From Kappaphycus alvarezii (taxonomy: Eukaryota; Rhodophyta; Florideophyceae; Gigartinales; Solieriaceae): a DNA stretch of 64,000 nucleotides. The stretch is taken from positions 186,001 through 250,000 of the forward strand of contig NADL03000598.1 of assembly GCA_002205965.3 (NCBI GenBank), read 5' to 3'. The notes below the pieces were generated by a model, which ran no database searches, had not been told where the DNA came from, and saw nothing but the letters and a program-made list of their open reading frames with translations. Shown piece by piece: positions 9,113 through 20,159 of the stretch. Both the position numbers and the translations under genes were made by a program. Numbering within the stretch: the stretch's first letter is position 1; every line of letters starts with the position of its first letter.

Positions 9113-11466
9113 CGTCTTTAGAAAACAGGCGGGGAAATCAGCAGACACGATTTTGCAGGGAAACCGTAAGTCACAGTGTAAATAAGTGATGGAGAGAAAG
9201 TGGCTTTGGTCCAACAGGTTTATACAAAGTCTAAGTCATTCCAAATTTGGAAATCAAGGTTGGTTTACTACGGGTGGACTAGAAGATGGAGGCCTAGGAA
9301 CATGCACGCAAACGGTGTAGGATGAAACAGTGCACATGGCAGTGTACTCGAGAACATTGCTGGAGTATAATGATAGTTGTCAACACAAGAATATAACTCG
9401 ATTATGCGCAGTTGAGCACTGGGATGTTTGTCGGAGAATTATTTCAAGTGATGTTGACAAAGGATAGAGCCAAACGAGGGAAAAGGTTGGGTGCTATCCT
9501 GTCATTCAGCGCAACCTGTTATTTCCCGAAATGCTCCAACCATGTCAACAGACAACGAGAGGTTTTGATTTCGATGAGTTTAAGGGGCCTGACGGGGGAC
9601 ATTATTCAGAATTGGCAGACTAGGAGGCAGGTGGCGTGAGAGATATGGAAAGGTGTGACATTTGGTGTAACCATTGTAGACAAGATGATATGGCAGCGTT
9701 GTTGCTGAGTTGTTAGAAGCAGTGTACATATTTGTTGACATGGGCAAAATGAAATTTCAGGAGGTTTCTGTTGGACAACAAGGATTGTGCAAATATTGGG
9801 GCACAGTATCAACAAAAGTTAGACTTTAGGGGTAGCCTGAGGCTAATGCATTGTAGGAAGGGTTTTGGCGGGGCTACCGACGTGGCTCTTGGAGTCCAAG
9901 CAACACCTTTTTTTAAATTTTTCAAGATAATAGGAAGGGGCCACCTTGAAGCGACCAGCTCATAGTGACCATTTCAAGGGCATGGCAAGTCAATGGAAAG
10001 CAAGGCTGTTGTGTTTTTCCTCTATGTGGTGCCATCACAGTTATGATACAAAGGGTTCTAATTGTCCAATAGTCGATAAAATACCGATGGTTGCAATTGA
10101 AAAAATGTGTACCCATGTACTGTACAGTAGTGAGTATCCAGAGAGAAATTTGACACGAGATCATTTCAGTGCTTTAAGTTTATGTAACTACATGAACTTC
10201 GAATACTGCGGTGTGAGAAACGCAATGAACAACTACCATGCCCTTTGGGTAGTTGGTTCGTATGATCAATTATTCGTTTGTACACTACGATCACTTGCAG
10301 CATTATTTTCTAATGCTGTACATACAGCTCAGCAACCGAAAGAGGAATGTTTAGTACTCAAGACTTGACAGCACTGTACTGTACACCAAAGTTTCATAGG
10401 CATCATTTGTTTGATAATCTATTTTCGCTCTAGAGCAGACTTTTGCTTTATTCTGGTTCAATGGTAAATTTACCCGGCCTGTCCAATCGACAGTAGATAC
10501 TGAACGCATTAAACTTCTTCATGTTGTAGCACATCGCATTGCAGTCATGCCATCGCCCAACACTAACCGCTTTACTATTTATCAGTTTCCTTTGCTGAGC
10601 AATTATCTTTTTCTTTATAATAGAAATCGTTTGTTTGAGGTTCACATCACTGGTTGAACTTTTCCGGCAATCAACACATTTTGACATCTACATTCCTCTC
10701 AGTTTTTTTCAATAAAAATTGTACAACCTCGCTTGTTCGATTATCATGAGCGGCCTACATGCCTTTATCTATGATGCAAATTTGCCACCATTAAAAATGC
10801 ACATTATCGTGTAACAAAGAAGATTCAGTCAACTAGCAAACGCACATTGTCTCCATAAAATAAATCAACAAAAAATCTATTTCAGTCGGAAAGTGCAATC
10901 AAACGGCTGAGATGCAGTATTAAATTAAATTGTTTACTCCATAACATGAAACAACACTTATCCAAGCGCTTTTGTAGCAAATCCACTTTAATAACAGCGC
11001 CAACAATCTCATTCCCGGCTAGTCTAAACGTCTAGTGATCGTTTCATAAAAATCATAAAAAAAATAACAACTTCCTCAATAATGTGGATTGCCTCAAAAT
11101 AACAGATGAGTAAAATATTGTCTGCGTAATCTCACAACTTAACAAAAGCAGTATGATATCTGTAGATGAGTAACGAGCAAATACCATCTTCTCATATGCC
11201 GAAAGTCAATGGCTACACGCCTTGGGAGCTTACACAAAGGAGTGCTGCAGGAGAGGACACAGTGTGCAGGGAAAATCAACAATCGCGTGGATTCGATGCC
11301 GAGGACCATTGATACCGCAATTATCAATTGCACACATTCGCGCACGGTTTTTTTCGGAATAGTATTTCAATAGGAAGGACCTGACCGTGGGCAGACTTAA
11401 CATGCACTGCACTGAACTGGTAATTTCAATCACGAGAGCTCTGCCAGGGGGTTGAGTTACACACCT

Positions 11467-11489
11467 GACAGTTACCCAGGGTAACTGTC
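11467..11489. repeat. Perfect 11-bp hairpin, 1-base loop
   Basis: GACAGTTACCC, one A, then GGGTAACTGTC. It may be a cruciform or a binding palindrome; no flanking gene explains it as a terminator. Confidence 0.8.
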
Positions 11490-11749
11490 CAACTTTTTGC
11501 TATTGGCAATGCGATCCATGCAATTGATTTGAGCCTATGGTTTCCGGCCCAATGTGAATGCAGAAACAATGGGCCAAGGCACTGTAATTACAAAAAAAAC
11601 ATATTCCAGCAATGCAAACTGGTCAGAAAGGATTGGCAGAGCTGTTTCATCGGTTGAACATTTTCCTAATCAAATGCCTCAACATTGATGAAATTCTGCT
11701 ACTGCACCAACGGATACCTTTTACGTTCATTCCGTTTCCACATTTTATC

Positions 11750-11785
11750 ATGTCGCGAAACGAATGAAACCTCATTTCGCGACAT
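11750..11785. repeat. Perfect 11-bp hairpin, 14-base loop
   Basis: ATGTCGCGAAA at 11750-11760 and its exact reverse complement TTTCGCGACAT at 11775-11785. No adjacent gene seen. Confidence 0.8.
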
Positions 11786-12859
11786 ACTTTGTCATATGAT
11801 TCGCAATCAGCGTACCTCACCAAAATCGAACAAAAAAGATCGGCTTACTAATATACCGTACAGTGTACAGTACATTACCCTACCGCAAACCACCTTGCAG
11901 CCTCCACAAGAAAGAATCCCAACCATTTGCGCCAAGCCGAAAAACGCTCCGCAGCAAACCAACGAATGGCTAACATTTAACTACACTCGCTTACCAACTG
12001 CATAAATTGAGCAACTCTTGGGCAAGGAGATGCCTCCTTTCTTGCTTTCGACACCATTCTGTACATCCTTGGTACCCAACTTTGATGCCGCTATTTTTCT
12101 CAAACCCCATGAATCAATTTCGGAAGAAATACATTTCATTACTGCAGCAGGCCACGTTGGAAATAACGTAAGCAGCTGCTATCTTCCATCTCAGTTGCCA
12201 TTATGTCTGATTCTTCGAATCACCGTATCAACAAAAGGCAGGGGCTTTCACTCAGTATGCAACTCAACATCTCAGAGCTATCTTCCTGATCTCACAATAT
12301 CGCAGCTCATGTGCTTTTATATGAGCAAATAGAGCGGAATAGGAGGAGACAAGTTACTCGATTATTCCATTGCTTCCATCTTCCACGCCCTTGCAGGTGG
12401 CTCTAAACCCACTTCGTAGACGTACTGCCTCTAAAATTGAAACAATTATTCAACAAAAGCGAAACATCAGGTCCTCTGCTCGGTACCATTTTTTATTTTC
12501 CTAGGTTGCACTTGTGACTCGGGGTACTGTATTGAGTGCCTATGTAATGATCAAGAGTCAATGTGCTTTAATTTCCAACTATGCTCACTCCATTTATCCC
12601 TACGAAAGTGCGGTACAGTGCGTAAAGTTACACTCGAGTCTCCAAATTTCCTGTATTGGTAACATAATATTTCGAAATTCTTCAACTTCCTTGATCGAGG
12701 ACTACCACTCTCAGGATGTGGTCTTCCTGTACTCAAGGCTGAGTCCATGAATCTTCAAACGATTCATTCCATCGAGCGTGCCCGCTATTATTACAAATAT
12801 AGCCATGAAAATTCGCCCTTGCAGGCCGGATATGATCCATCATCCTCCAATATGATAGG

Positions 12860-12925
12860 TGCCCTGTCCAATGCAGCGTGTCTGACGGCTGGCCATACGC
12901 CAGTCATGCAAAAACACTCCCCATG
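12860..12925 (-). repeat. Family A fragment
   Basis: Read on the minus strand it contains CAGACACGCTGCATTGGACA, matching the 3' end of the family A copies at 21858-22026 and 52422-52564, preceded by a shortened GGGGAGTGTTTTTGCATGA block. Confidence 0.55.
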
Positions 12926-13507
12926 GTCGATCCTCTTACCTTTCTAGAAACAGCCGTGAGTGCCTCAAACTCGTAAGCCACCCATACGTCCCCCACTCCT
13001 TTGGTCGAGGAGTCACTGTCCTCCAGCGCTTTCCACCGCCTTAGAGCCAGCACAAAAAAATTACAGGTCTTTCCTCATAATCAATGGCAGCAAGGATAAC
13101 CAAAATGTTGGTCGCACAAAACGTGTCGACTCGAGGAGGTTTACAGTATTAGCATGCAAATTTACCCCTTCAACATGTACAGCTGTAATATCCAAATTGC
13201 AATGTATCAGCTTAACTATTTAACACCTGTTATATTCTATTTAATGTAGTCCACTGCACTCACGTGCTTGCCTCCTTTCTGCTCAAGAGCTCAAAGATCA
13301 CCTACACATCACGTCCAACGCGTACAGATCCAAGTTATAGCCACTAATCGCATAGGAGTAACTACTCAGCAGAATGGAAAACCGTTTCGGAGTGGGTCTT
13401 GATGTGAGGGCCAGAATGCACTTGCTAATGAAACCCATTACCATCATGTAAGCGCGACGATTCCTTCAATAACAAAATATTTATGATGACTTCAGTGACA
13501 CACACCG

Positions 13508-13713
13508 GCACAAAAAGTTGGTGCATACATTTTGTCTTTGAGAGTCCCATCCTTGCATTATTGCATTCCCAAAACAAGACCCACCACCCTTTCGATATCT
13601 CTACTTCAAACTGTGTTTATGCACAAACTTGATAAATCTATTCTCTGTCTTTGAAGGTCCCGTCCTCGCATTTACGCATACCCATAACAAGACCCACCAC
13701 CCTCTCGATACCT
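13508..13713. repeat. Diverged direct repeat, two copies of about 100 bp
   Basis: Copy 1 (about 13508-13602) and copy 2 (about 13620-13713) share GCACAAA, GTCTTTGA, GGTCC/AGTCC and AACAAGACCCACCACCCT followed by TCGATA. Spacing is about 113 bases. No coding potential seen. Confidence 0.75.
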
Positions 13714-14437
13714 TTAATGCATGCAAAGCGTTTCTTTCTGTTATTTAAATGGTACCCCAAAGTCTAAGATTAAAATATCAAACAATAAATTTCTTGATTT
13801 ATTCTGTTCTCAATGTGCACCTGAGGGCCGCAACATAGGAATATGAAAAACCGGTCAACTCAATCTACTTGTCATTGCAGTAATTGTCCCTTCGCTACAA
13901 GTTTAGGCATCGTTACGCTCATGATATCTATTAGATGGGTCCACATCGGTAACTTTACTACTCGCCAAAACAGGTGCCAGTTCTACAGCTCTCAAAATTA
14001 GCTCGTCAATTCAGCAAAAAATATGTAGTCATGATTCAGATATGGTCCATTGATGCTTGGACAGGAGAACATATGGCAGCAATATTGTACTGTACTAGAT
14101 GGTTTCAATGCAAGAGAGTTGTGCTATCACAAGCTTTACGCCTGGACTCTTTCTGCCATTGCTCCTATCATCTTGCAGAGAAAACGGCACTATCCGACAA
14201 CAATGGTGTAAAATTGCTGAGCTATACCGGGGCATGATTATTCTCTTGGACACCAGTTTCCTTATCTGCCCTTTAACGTGTAAGCAAATGCGGTCCTCAT
14301 TGACTTCCTTAGCTATGAAAAGATCACTGAGCAGTCCCTTTTCATAAGAGTTGAAATGACGCCAAAAACTCTGGCAACAATAACAGTGCTGAAAGATCCC
14401 TCTTGAGTAAGATTAGAAACTGATTTCCTTGCCTGAG
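13714..14437. other. Intergenic, nothing recognised
   Basis: Short overlapping frames only; no motif or repeat worth naming. Confidence 0.4.
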
Positions 14438-14490
14438 AGGGGAAATTCTTGGGTTATTTTAATATATGGAAGATGTGGTCGGTTGGCATG
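14438..14490 (+). repeat. Family A 5' fragment
   Basis: GGGGAAATTCTTGGGTTATTT, then TATGGAAGATGTGGTCGG, is very close to the opening of copy 1 at 6786-6840. The rest of the family A sequence is missing. Confidence 0.6.
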
Positions 14491-14650
14491 CCTGAAATGA
14501 ACTCCCAAAGCTATTTATATCCAAAAATGTATGTACATTACTGTACAGCACTTTATTGGAAATTATTTCCTACTTTCAAAAAACTACCTAGGCTTTTTCC
14601 ACTTTCCAGAACCAAAGTACACACGACACCACCACAACCTCATCTTCCCC

Positions 14651-16242
14651 ATGGATGCGCTGCACCCCGCCTCGCAGAGTGCGCGCTTCTCGCCCCCCGC
14701 GCCTCCCCCTGGATGCGCCGCTCTTTCACAGCGGTTGTCGGACGGCGCCCGCCTCGCCCCTCCTACCCAACCCCTATCCCTATCGTCCCGATGGGGCCAA
14801 TTGACCTTCCCGCTGCCACACCCCCAAGGACAAATCTTCTCTTAATCTCCGCCAAGCTCAGGCTATCATTGGCCAGCCAGGAGATACCCCGCCCCACATT
14901 GTTGAGCTCGCACGCAAGCGCGTCGCCCCCGCCAGCGCAACCCCGCTCACCCTAGACTCTGTTACCGGGAAGCCGCAGCTCCCCCGCCGCCCCCCCCGCC
15001 CTCGCACACATCGGCATTGCGCCGACGCCCGACCTCGCCTTCCCTTCCTTCGAAGAAACGAAAGAGGTATTGCGCGAGGCGGCTGCGCTAGCAAACACAG
15101 AGCTCCCTCCGCATGTTCTTATCCCGGTGGTCGGGAAGCTCACCTACATATACTTGCCGGTCGAGGCCCGACAAGAGACCTTGCGCACCCTCGCACATCT
15201 TCGCCTCCTGTTCCCCGACCTTGTGGTTTCCGACGCTGAAATCACCGACGCCGCCTCCTTGCCTCCGCCCCCTGCCAAAGGCCTCGTTGCGGCCCTCCGA
15301 CAGGAGGCCCGCATCCTCCGCCGGGCCCCTAGGATTGGGGAATGGGTGCTCGAGGCGGTCCGTAAAGCCTTCGCGGACGCCTTGCTTTACCATGCTATGG
15401 CCATCCAGGCCCTGCAACCTCCTCCTAGACGCGCTCCGGCCGTGACGACCGCCGCTCCGGTTCTCTTCTCCGCTACCACCTTGGACCCCACCCCCGCAGA
15501 AGCCCACCGCCCAACCCCGAATCCCAACCCTGCTGCTCAAGCCCCACCCCGCACCGTGACCTCGCCCAACGATACCGCCCGAGACTCTCCTGCCGCAAAG
15601 GCCTCGCCTGCCCCAGCCCCGGCCCCCTCCCCGCGCGGTCCGCCCGCTCCCGCTCCCGCTCTCGCTCCCGCTCCAACTCAAAGGGCAACAAACGCTCTGA
15701 GGCCCAAGGGAGCAAACGCACCACCACCTCCCCGCCTCCTTCCCGAACGCCAATCAAGCACTGTCCGCCCGTCGGACCCCGCCATGCGGTCTCCTGGCGG
15801 TTCACCGGCGGCAATGAAGCGCCGGTGCTCCGCGGCTCATCCCACAACCGCCGCTGCTGACCCCAACCCCAAAGTCGACACACTCATGGGGCCGACCCCT
15901 CTGACCCTCCCGGCCAATCCGAACCAGCAGGGCCCGAACCGACCGCCGGCTCCCCATGCTGCCTCGTCGTCTTCCCCTTCTGACGCTGCCGCGTCAGTTA
16001 TGGAAGGCGTTACCACCAACCCCCGAGCTCAATTACCCCTGCTTCCTTCCCCATCGATCCCCCTCCCATGCAATCCTCTCCCCCTTCCCTTGCACCAAGC
16101 CTTCCATCTCCTCATGAGATTCTCACCTCCCCCTTTCGCCCATCCGATCTCTTCATATCCATTCCCCGCCCATGACTTCACGCTACCGTGCTTCTGTTTA
16201 TCCGCCTATTACGGGCTGCATCATCCCCCTTCCCCCCGATGA
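14651..16242 (+). pseudogene. N-terminal proline/alanine-rich region of the RT element
   Basis: The best frame runs from about 15040 to 16242 (390 codons counted from a TTG at 15070). It starts with a helical segment (EETKEVLREAAALANTE, then ARQETLRTLAHLRLLFPDL and EWVLEAVRKAFADALLYHAM) and becomes a long Pro/Ala/Ser low-complexity tail near residues 120-390. An ATG at 14651 begins another frame that stops at 14845, so the true start is unclear. The helical part could be a gag-like or N-terminal RT module; I do not recognise a named domain. Minus-strand Gly/Arg-rich frames over the same bases are shadows of the GC-rich composition. Confidence 0.55.
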
Positions 16243-16475
16243 GAAACATGCAGCCTTTATCAAGCTACACCTTTTCCCCGTTGCTGTCCTACGGCGATCA
16301 CTTAGAGGAGAACCTGGCTGGCGGTCCCACAAGGGTCAAGTGCGCGGTCTCCGAGAGCGCATACGGAGAGCCTCCGCAGGGGATTGGACTGCTCTGTGGA
16401 CGGAGGCAATCTCTGCACACCGCCGAAACACTGAATGGAATCTCACGCACCGACGCCACCCGGCGACAAAATGCT

Positions 16476-17841
16476 TCGCCTGATAGTTTCCGCACAACGC
16501 GAGCTCTCCACCTGGCGAAAGAAGGACAGTACTCGCTCGCCATGCGCACCCTGCTCCATGCTGCAGTGGCGGACGCTGGGAGCTCGGCTGTTTTCAACAA
16601 GCTGCATGACCTCCATCCAGATCCTCCGGCACCCGTGCAACCAATCCCTCCTCCTGTCCTCCCGCCCGCCCCACACATTACCGAAGCGGAGGTCCTACGG
16701 GCGGCAAGATCTCTCAATCCAACTGCTACGTCACGCCCCGATCTTATGTCCCCGCGGCTTATACGCCTCATTGCCACGACCTCCAACTCCTCACAGGCTG
16801 GCGTCACCGGCCTCTCCGCTCTCACGAACCTTGTCAGGCGCCTAGCCAGGGGTGACCTACCCATGCAAACCCTTCCTCTCCTCACCGCAGCCACCCTCAT
16901 CCGGATCCAGCCCCGGCCGGACAAGATCCGCCCCATCGCGATTGGACAAACGCTGCGACGCCTTGCAACTAAAGTCCTACTTGGTCCGGCCCTCGCTGAT
17001 ACCCGCACTCATTTCGCCCCATGTCAACTCGCCAACGGTGTTCCTGCCGGCGTGGTCTCCATAGTTCATGACGCCAGAATGCACATGAACAGACATGGTC
17101 GCGATGCAGGCTACGTCATGGTCTCGGTTGATGCCCAGAAAGCTTTCAACGCCTTTTCTCGCCAGCAGTTCCTCCGCATCCTCCCATCCAAAGCACCCTC
17201 CCTGGCGCGCTTCATCAACATGATATAAGGCCATAGTCCTCCGCCCCTATTCGTGCGCACCCGGGCCCCCAAAGCCGCTCCTATCATGCTTTACAGCAAG
17301 GAGGGAACCCAACAGGGAGATCCTGCAAGTGTGTTCCTCTTTATTCTGTGCTTACGGCCTCTTGTACAGAAAATATCTGAGGAATGTGGAATGTGCTCTC
17401 AACTTGAACCGCTGGTATGCCGACGATGGATTCCTCCTCGGCCCTGTTGATGAGATCTGCAAGGCTCTACGCATCCTGGTTCACGCCGGTCCGGCTTTCC
17501 AGTTCCACATCAACGCCTCGAAGACCCTGGCATATTGGCCGTCTCTATCCTCGGACAGCCTACGCCAGCTACGAAGTGTGCTCCCGCTGTCTATCCCAAA
17601 TGAGAATGGAATTACCGTCCTGGGCGCCCCCCTGGGCTCTGATGAGTACATGCGCTCCTTCCTCAAGTCTCGAATGGACCTCTGCGACAACATGCTCGCA
17701 ACCCTGCTCAAACTGCCTCACCCTCGCACCGCCTTTCACCTCCACAGACTCTGCGCATCGGCTTGCAAAGTGCAACACGCTTTCCGGTTCACCCCCCCGC
17801 CCATTGCATACCCGCTCGCCAAGGAGTTTGGCCTCGAATAG
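16476..17841 (+). pseudogene. Reverse transcriptase domain, interrupted
   Basis: The frame through 17228 carries RALHLAKEGQYSLAMRTL, then KIRPIAIGQTLRRLATK (RT finger region) and motif A as SVDAQKAFNAFSRQQFL. A TAA at 17226-17228 interrupts it, and the same frame resumes with EGTQQGDPASVFLFILCLRP (motif B). Near 17400 it shifts one frame to WYADDGFLLG (motif C with the two catalytic aspartates) and runs to a stop at 17841, next to a large hairpin. The catalytic residues are all present, so function was lost by the stop and shifts and not by active-site change. Confidence 0.85.
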
Positions 17842-17894
17842 GCTACCATTTGGGAATTGTTTTGACAAGTCCCAAATGGTAGCCTATTCGAGGC
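17831..17894. repeat. Perfect 25-bp inverted repeat inside the RT element
   Basis: The left arm 17831-17855 and right arm 17870-17894 are exact reverse complements around a 14-base loop. The left arm overlaps the stop that ends the RT frame, and the following coding segment (RQVRLPFRLGGYGY) is in another frame. It looks like an inverted duplication that helped break the gene. Confidence 0.9.
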
Positions 17895-19133
17895 TCAATT
17901 CCGTGCCCCTTACCACTCAGAGCATCCGCCAAGTTCGCCTCCCCTTTCGCCTTGGCGGGTATGGCTATACGTCCCTACCCTCACCCTGCATTCCTCATAT
18001 GCGGCCAGCCAAATCGAGTCCGCACCTCTGCGACACCCCGAACGCCCTGCCGAGTTCTACATGCGATGCGCACGACCTGCAATGCGCTTCGTGGCCACCG
18101 CGCTTGAATCCCTCTTCCAGCCCCTACGTCTACAAGAAGAACTTCGAAACCCCCGGCCCTACTATCTCGGACACTTGGAGCCCGAAGCCCTAGCAATGCG
18201 ACCTGAAAGACCACACCATTTTCTATTTCAGGCATTCACAATTCGGCGGCTTCCAAGCTATGGGAAGAGGACATATGGACAGCTCAACCACGACCTGCCC
18301 AACACACTCAGGTTTCCATTCGCCTTCGCGCGAGACGTAATTCCTTGCTCAATCCATGCGTACGCGTGGCTCATTGCGCATCCCTCCAAGGCTACTCATG
18401 TTTCCCCCGAGGTCTGGTCTATCATGCTTCGCCGGCACCTCGACGTCCCTGTTTTCCACTCTTCTATTCCCCTGTTTGCTCCCACTGTCTCGCTTACATG
18501 AACGCCAAAGGCGACCATGCTTCGAGTTGCACCTCAGGATACAACGCCGCTACCCGACACAACTTCCTCCGGAACCTCCTTACGACCGACATGTTCCGAC
18601 CTGCCGGTCTTGCTCACAGACAAGAAGTTCCCAACCTTGTGCCGGGTACAGACCTCAGGCCAGCCGACATCCTCGTCCAATGTGGACCGGAACCTACTGA
18701 CACGCTCGATGAGCCGACGCAAATCGCATATGATGTCACCATTCGCAATCCCATGGCCCGATCTTACCTCAAACAAGCTGCATTGGCACCCTGCGGGGCA
18801 GCCGAATCGGCCTACGCTGACAAGGTGAAGACCTTCGACCGCTCAGTGAGAGCTGCATTTAACCTGACCCCGCACGCTACTTTTCCAAAGCTCGGTTTTC
18901 ACTTTGTTCCGCTTGCTTTCGACTCTTTCGCCGCGCCTTGTAAATCAACCTCTGGGGTGATTGAGACCTATGCGAAATTGATATCGCGACGACTGCTCAG
19001 TACACCAGCGGCGGCCCTTGACCACATGCGGCAACGAATCTTGTCGACCACATGGTCTACCTTTGCAACATCTATCCTTGCGCGTACCCCAAGCTGGGCA
19101 GCGACGAACTTCAACTATCTTAGCTTACACTGA
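17895..19133 (+). pseudogene. RT-element C-terminus: thumb, zinc finger, endonuclease-like domain
   Basis: After the hairpin the coding sequence goes on as RQVRLPFRLGGYGYTSL (frame of 17417-18193), moves to the frame of 18061-18501 (LPSYGKRTYGQLNHDLPNTL) and near 18470 to the last frame. That frame shows CSHCLAYMNAKGDHASSC, a C-x2-C...H...C finger, then RPADILVQ and AYDVTIRNP, followed by AESAYADKVKTFDR and GFHFVPLAFDS. RPAD, then an aspartate on a beta strand, then a downstream lysine is the layout of PD-(D/E)XK-type nucleases in retroelements. It ends with TGA at 19131. In a live element this part would nick the target site. Confidence 0.75.
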
Positions 19134-19241
19134 CAGCTAGGCTTGTACTCCTCTTATAATACTCATGATGTATGCCCCATTTCATTATAATATATGAAAC
19201 TGGGAATTGCAAAAAAGCAAAATTTGAAATGCCATTTCTGA

Positions 19242-19276
19242 ACGTACTGTACAGTACAGTACAGTAGTACTGTGCA
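19242..19276. repeat. Palindromic TACTGTACAGTA cluster
   Basis: ACGTACTGTACAGTACAGTA followed by GTAGTACTGTGCAGG. It lies just between the 3' end of the RT element and the minus-strand fragment of a second one. Confidence 0.75.
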
Positions 19277-19355
19277 GGAGCTACTTCTACACTACCAGAA
19301 AACAACAACAAAACATACGCTTTTATTAAATGGTCACTAAACCGAGCAGGGTCAC

Positions 19356-19716
19356 TCAAGCATCAGGTGATGTGAGAGACAAAGCACGGCGAGATACGGC
19401 ATGAGCCGTCAGCTGTAGTACGAGGGAGGCGAGGGTGGTGACCAATCGGTGGTATCCATCAGATGGGGGTTTCCCTCGGCGGATTGCGAAAAAGGAGGCG
19501 ACTTTGGCTAGGGCCTCATGGGCAGGTTTGCCGATGGCTCCGTGAGCATCGAATCCAAGAGGATAGAATTGGGCTTGTATCGTCCCAGAGAGGGCAGCGT
19601 AATGCGCAGTTTTCGAGGCTTCATTGGGCAGGGTAGCCCCTCCGGGGGTCTTGCGAGAGTGGGAGATGGCCCGTGCGGTGTAGGGGCTTGCAATGAAGAC
19701 GTCATGTGCGCAGGGA
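19356..19716 (-). pseudogene. C-terminal fragment of a second RT/endonuclease element
   Basis: A minus-strand frame of about 115 codons with no ATG ends at TGA 19356-19358. It contains DVFIASPYTARAISHSRKTP, EASKTAHYAALSGTIQ, QFYPLGFDAHGAIG and HEALAKVASFF. This parallels the C-terminus of the element at 17895-19133 (DVTIRNP, K-rich spacing, FVPLAFDS, then a helical tail) and keeps the D and K positions. Everything upstream (RT, zinc finger) is missing, as in 5'-truncated non-LTR copies. An ATG-based search misses it because the frame has no start. Confidence 0.7.
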
Positions 19717-19729
19717 CGTACAGTAAAGT

Positions 19730-19753
19730 GTTTAATGCATTCAGTATCTACTG
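19730..19753. repeat. 24-bp motif shared with 10491-10514
   Basis: On the minus strand CAGTAGATACTGAATGCATT AAAC; the copy at 10491-10514 differs at one base. Here it is flanked by GTGCGCAG (19706-19713) and its reverse complement CTGCGCAC (19758-19765). Confidence 0.7.
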
Positions 19754-20159
19754 GGGACTGCGCACGTCTTAACAGCGAATAGTCCTGCAGATCATCACAT
19801 GACGAGACATTTTTAGCACTTTTTCAATTGCTGAAGAACAAGTGGTCGAGGGGTTGGAGCAAAACCTGAGAGGTTTTGATGTACTGTACTGGACAGTTAT
19901 CATACCTTGGACAACAGGAAATCGTTTATTGGGCACACGCTTGCAAAGGAATATACCGTCCACCACACTTTCCCACTCTCCGCTTTATAATCCCTTCGAA
20001 CTAACGCCGCCTCCTTGACTTGGCTACCAGTTACTTTTAGCAGGCTGAAATGCTGAGTTATTCGTACTGCACAGCCTGCAATATGGCTTGCAGATGATGG
20101 TTACTCGTTCTGTATCTAAAGTGTACACCGATTGACCGACTATTCAGTTAAGAACTACT

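Larger units (their letters stand above)
9113..12859. other. Long intergenic stretch
   Basis: No gene recognised. It contains palindromic TACTGTACAGTA-type words at 10119-10131, 10371-10384 and 11866-11879, two perfect hairpins (listed separately), and a 24-bp motif at 10491-10514 repeated at 19730-19753. A 79-codon minus-strand frame at 10448-10687 starts with MSKCVDCRK and is lysine-rich, but nothing else supports it. Confidence 0.5.
14651..19133 (+). mobile_element. Reverse transcriptase element with C-terminal zinc finger and endonuclease-like domain, broken
   Basis: A GC-rich island of about 4.5 kb, sharply different from its flanks, contains in order a proline-rich N-terminal frame, reverse transcriptase motifs, a CCHC-like zinc finger and a restriction-like endonuclease-type C-terminus. 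Coding passes through at least four frame changes and one in-frame stop, so the copy is dead. No LTRs flank it and the 3' end has no clear poly(A) tail. The order RT then zinc finger then PD-(D/E)XK-like domain is that of non-LTR elements with a C-terminal endonuclease. A piece of a second member lies just downstream in the opposite orientation (19356-19716). Confidence 0.8.

Noticed and set aside
10448-10687. 79-codon minus-strand frame starting with a CxxC
   Set aside because: No second metal-binding pair with proper spacing and no supporting context; the 24-bp repeat inside it argues for non-coding DNA.
14449-14955. 168-codon plus-strand frame
   Set aside because: It spans the edge of the RT element and mixes flank with low-complexity proline-rich sequence; no motif.
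15088-15883. Long minus-strand Gly/Arg-rich frames
   Set aside because: They lie opposite the proline/alanine-rich part of the RT element and are shadows of its GC-rich codons.
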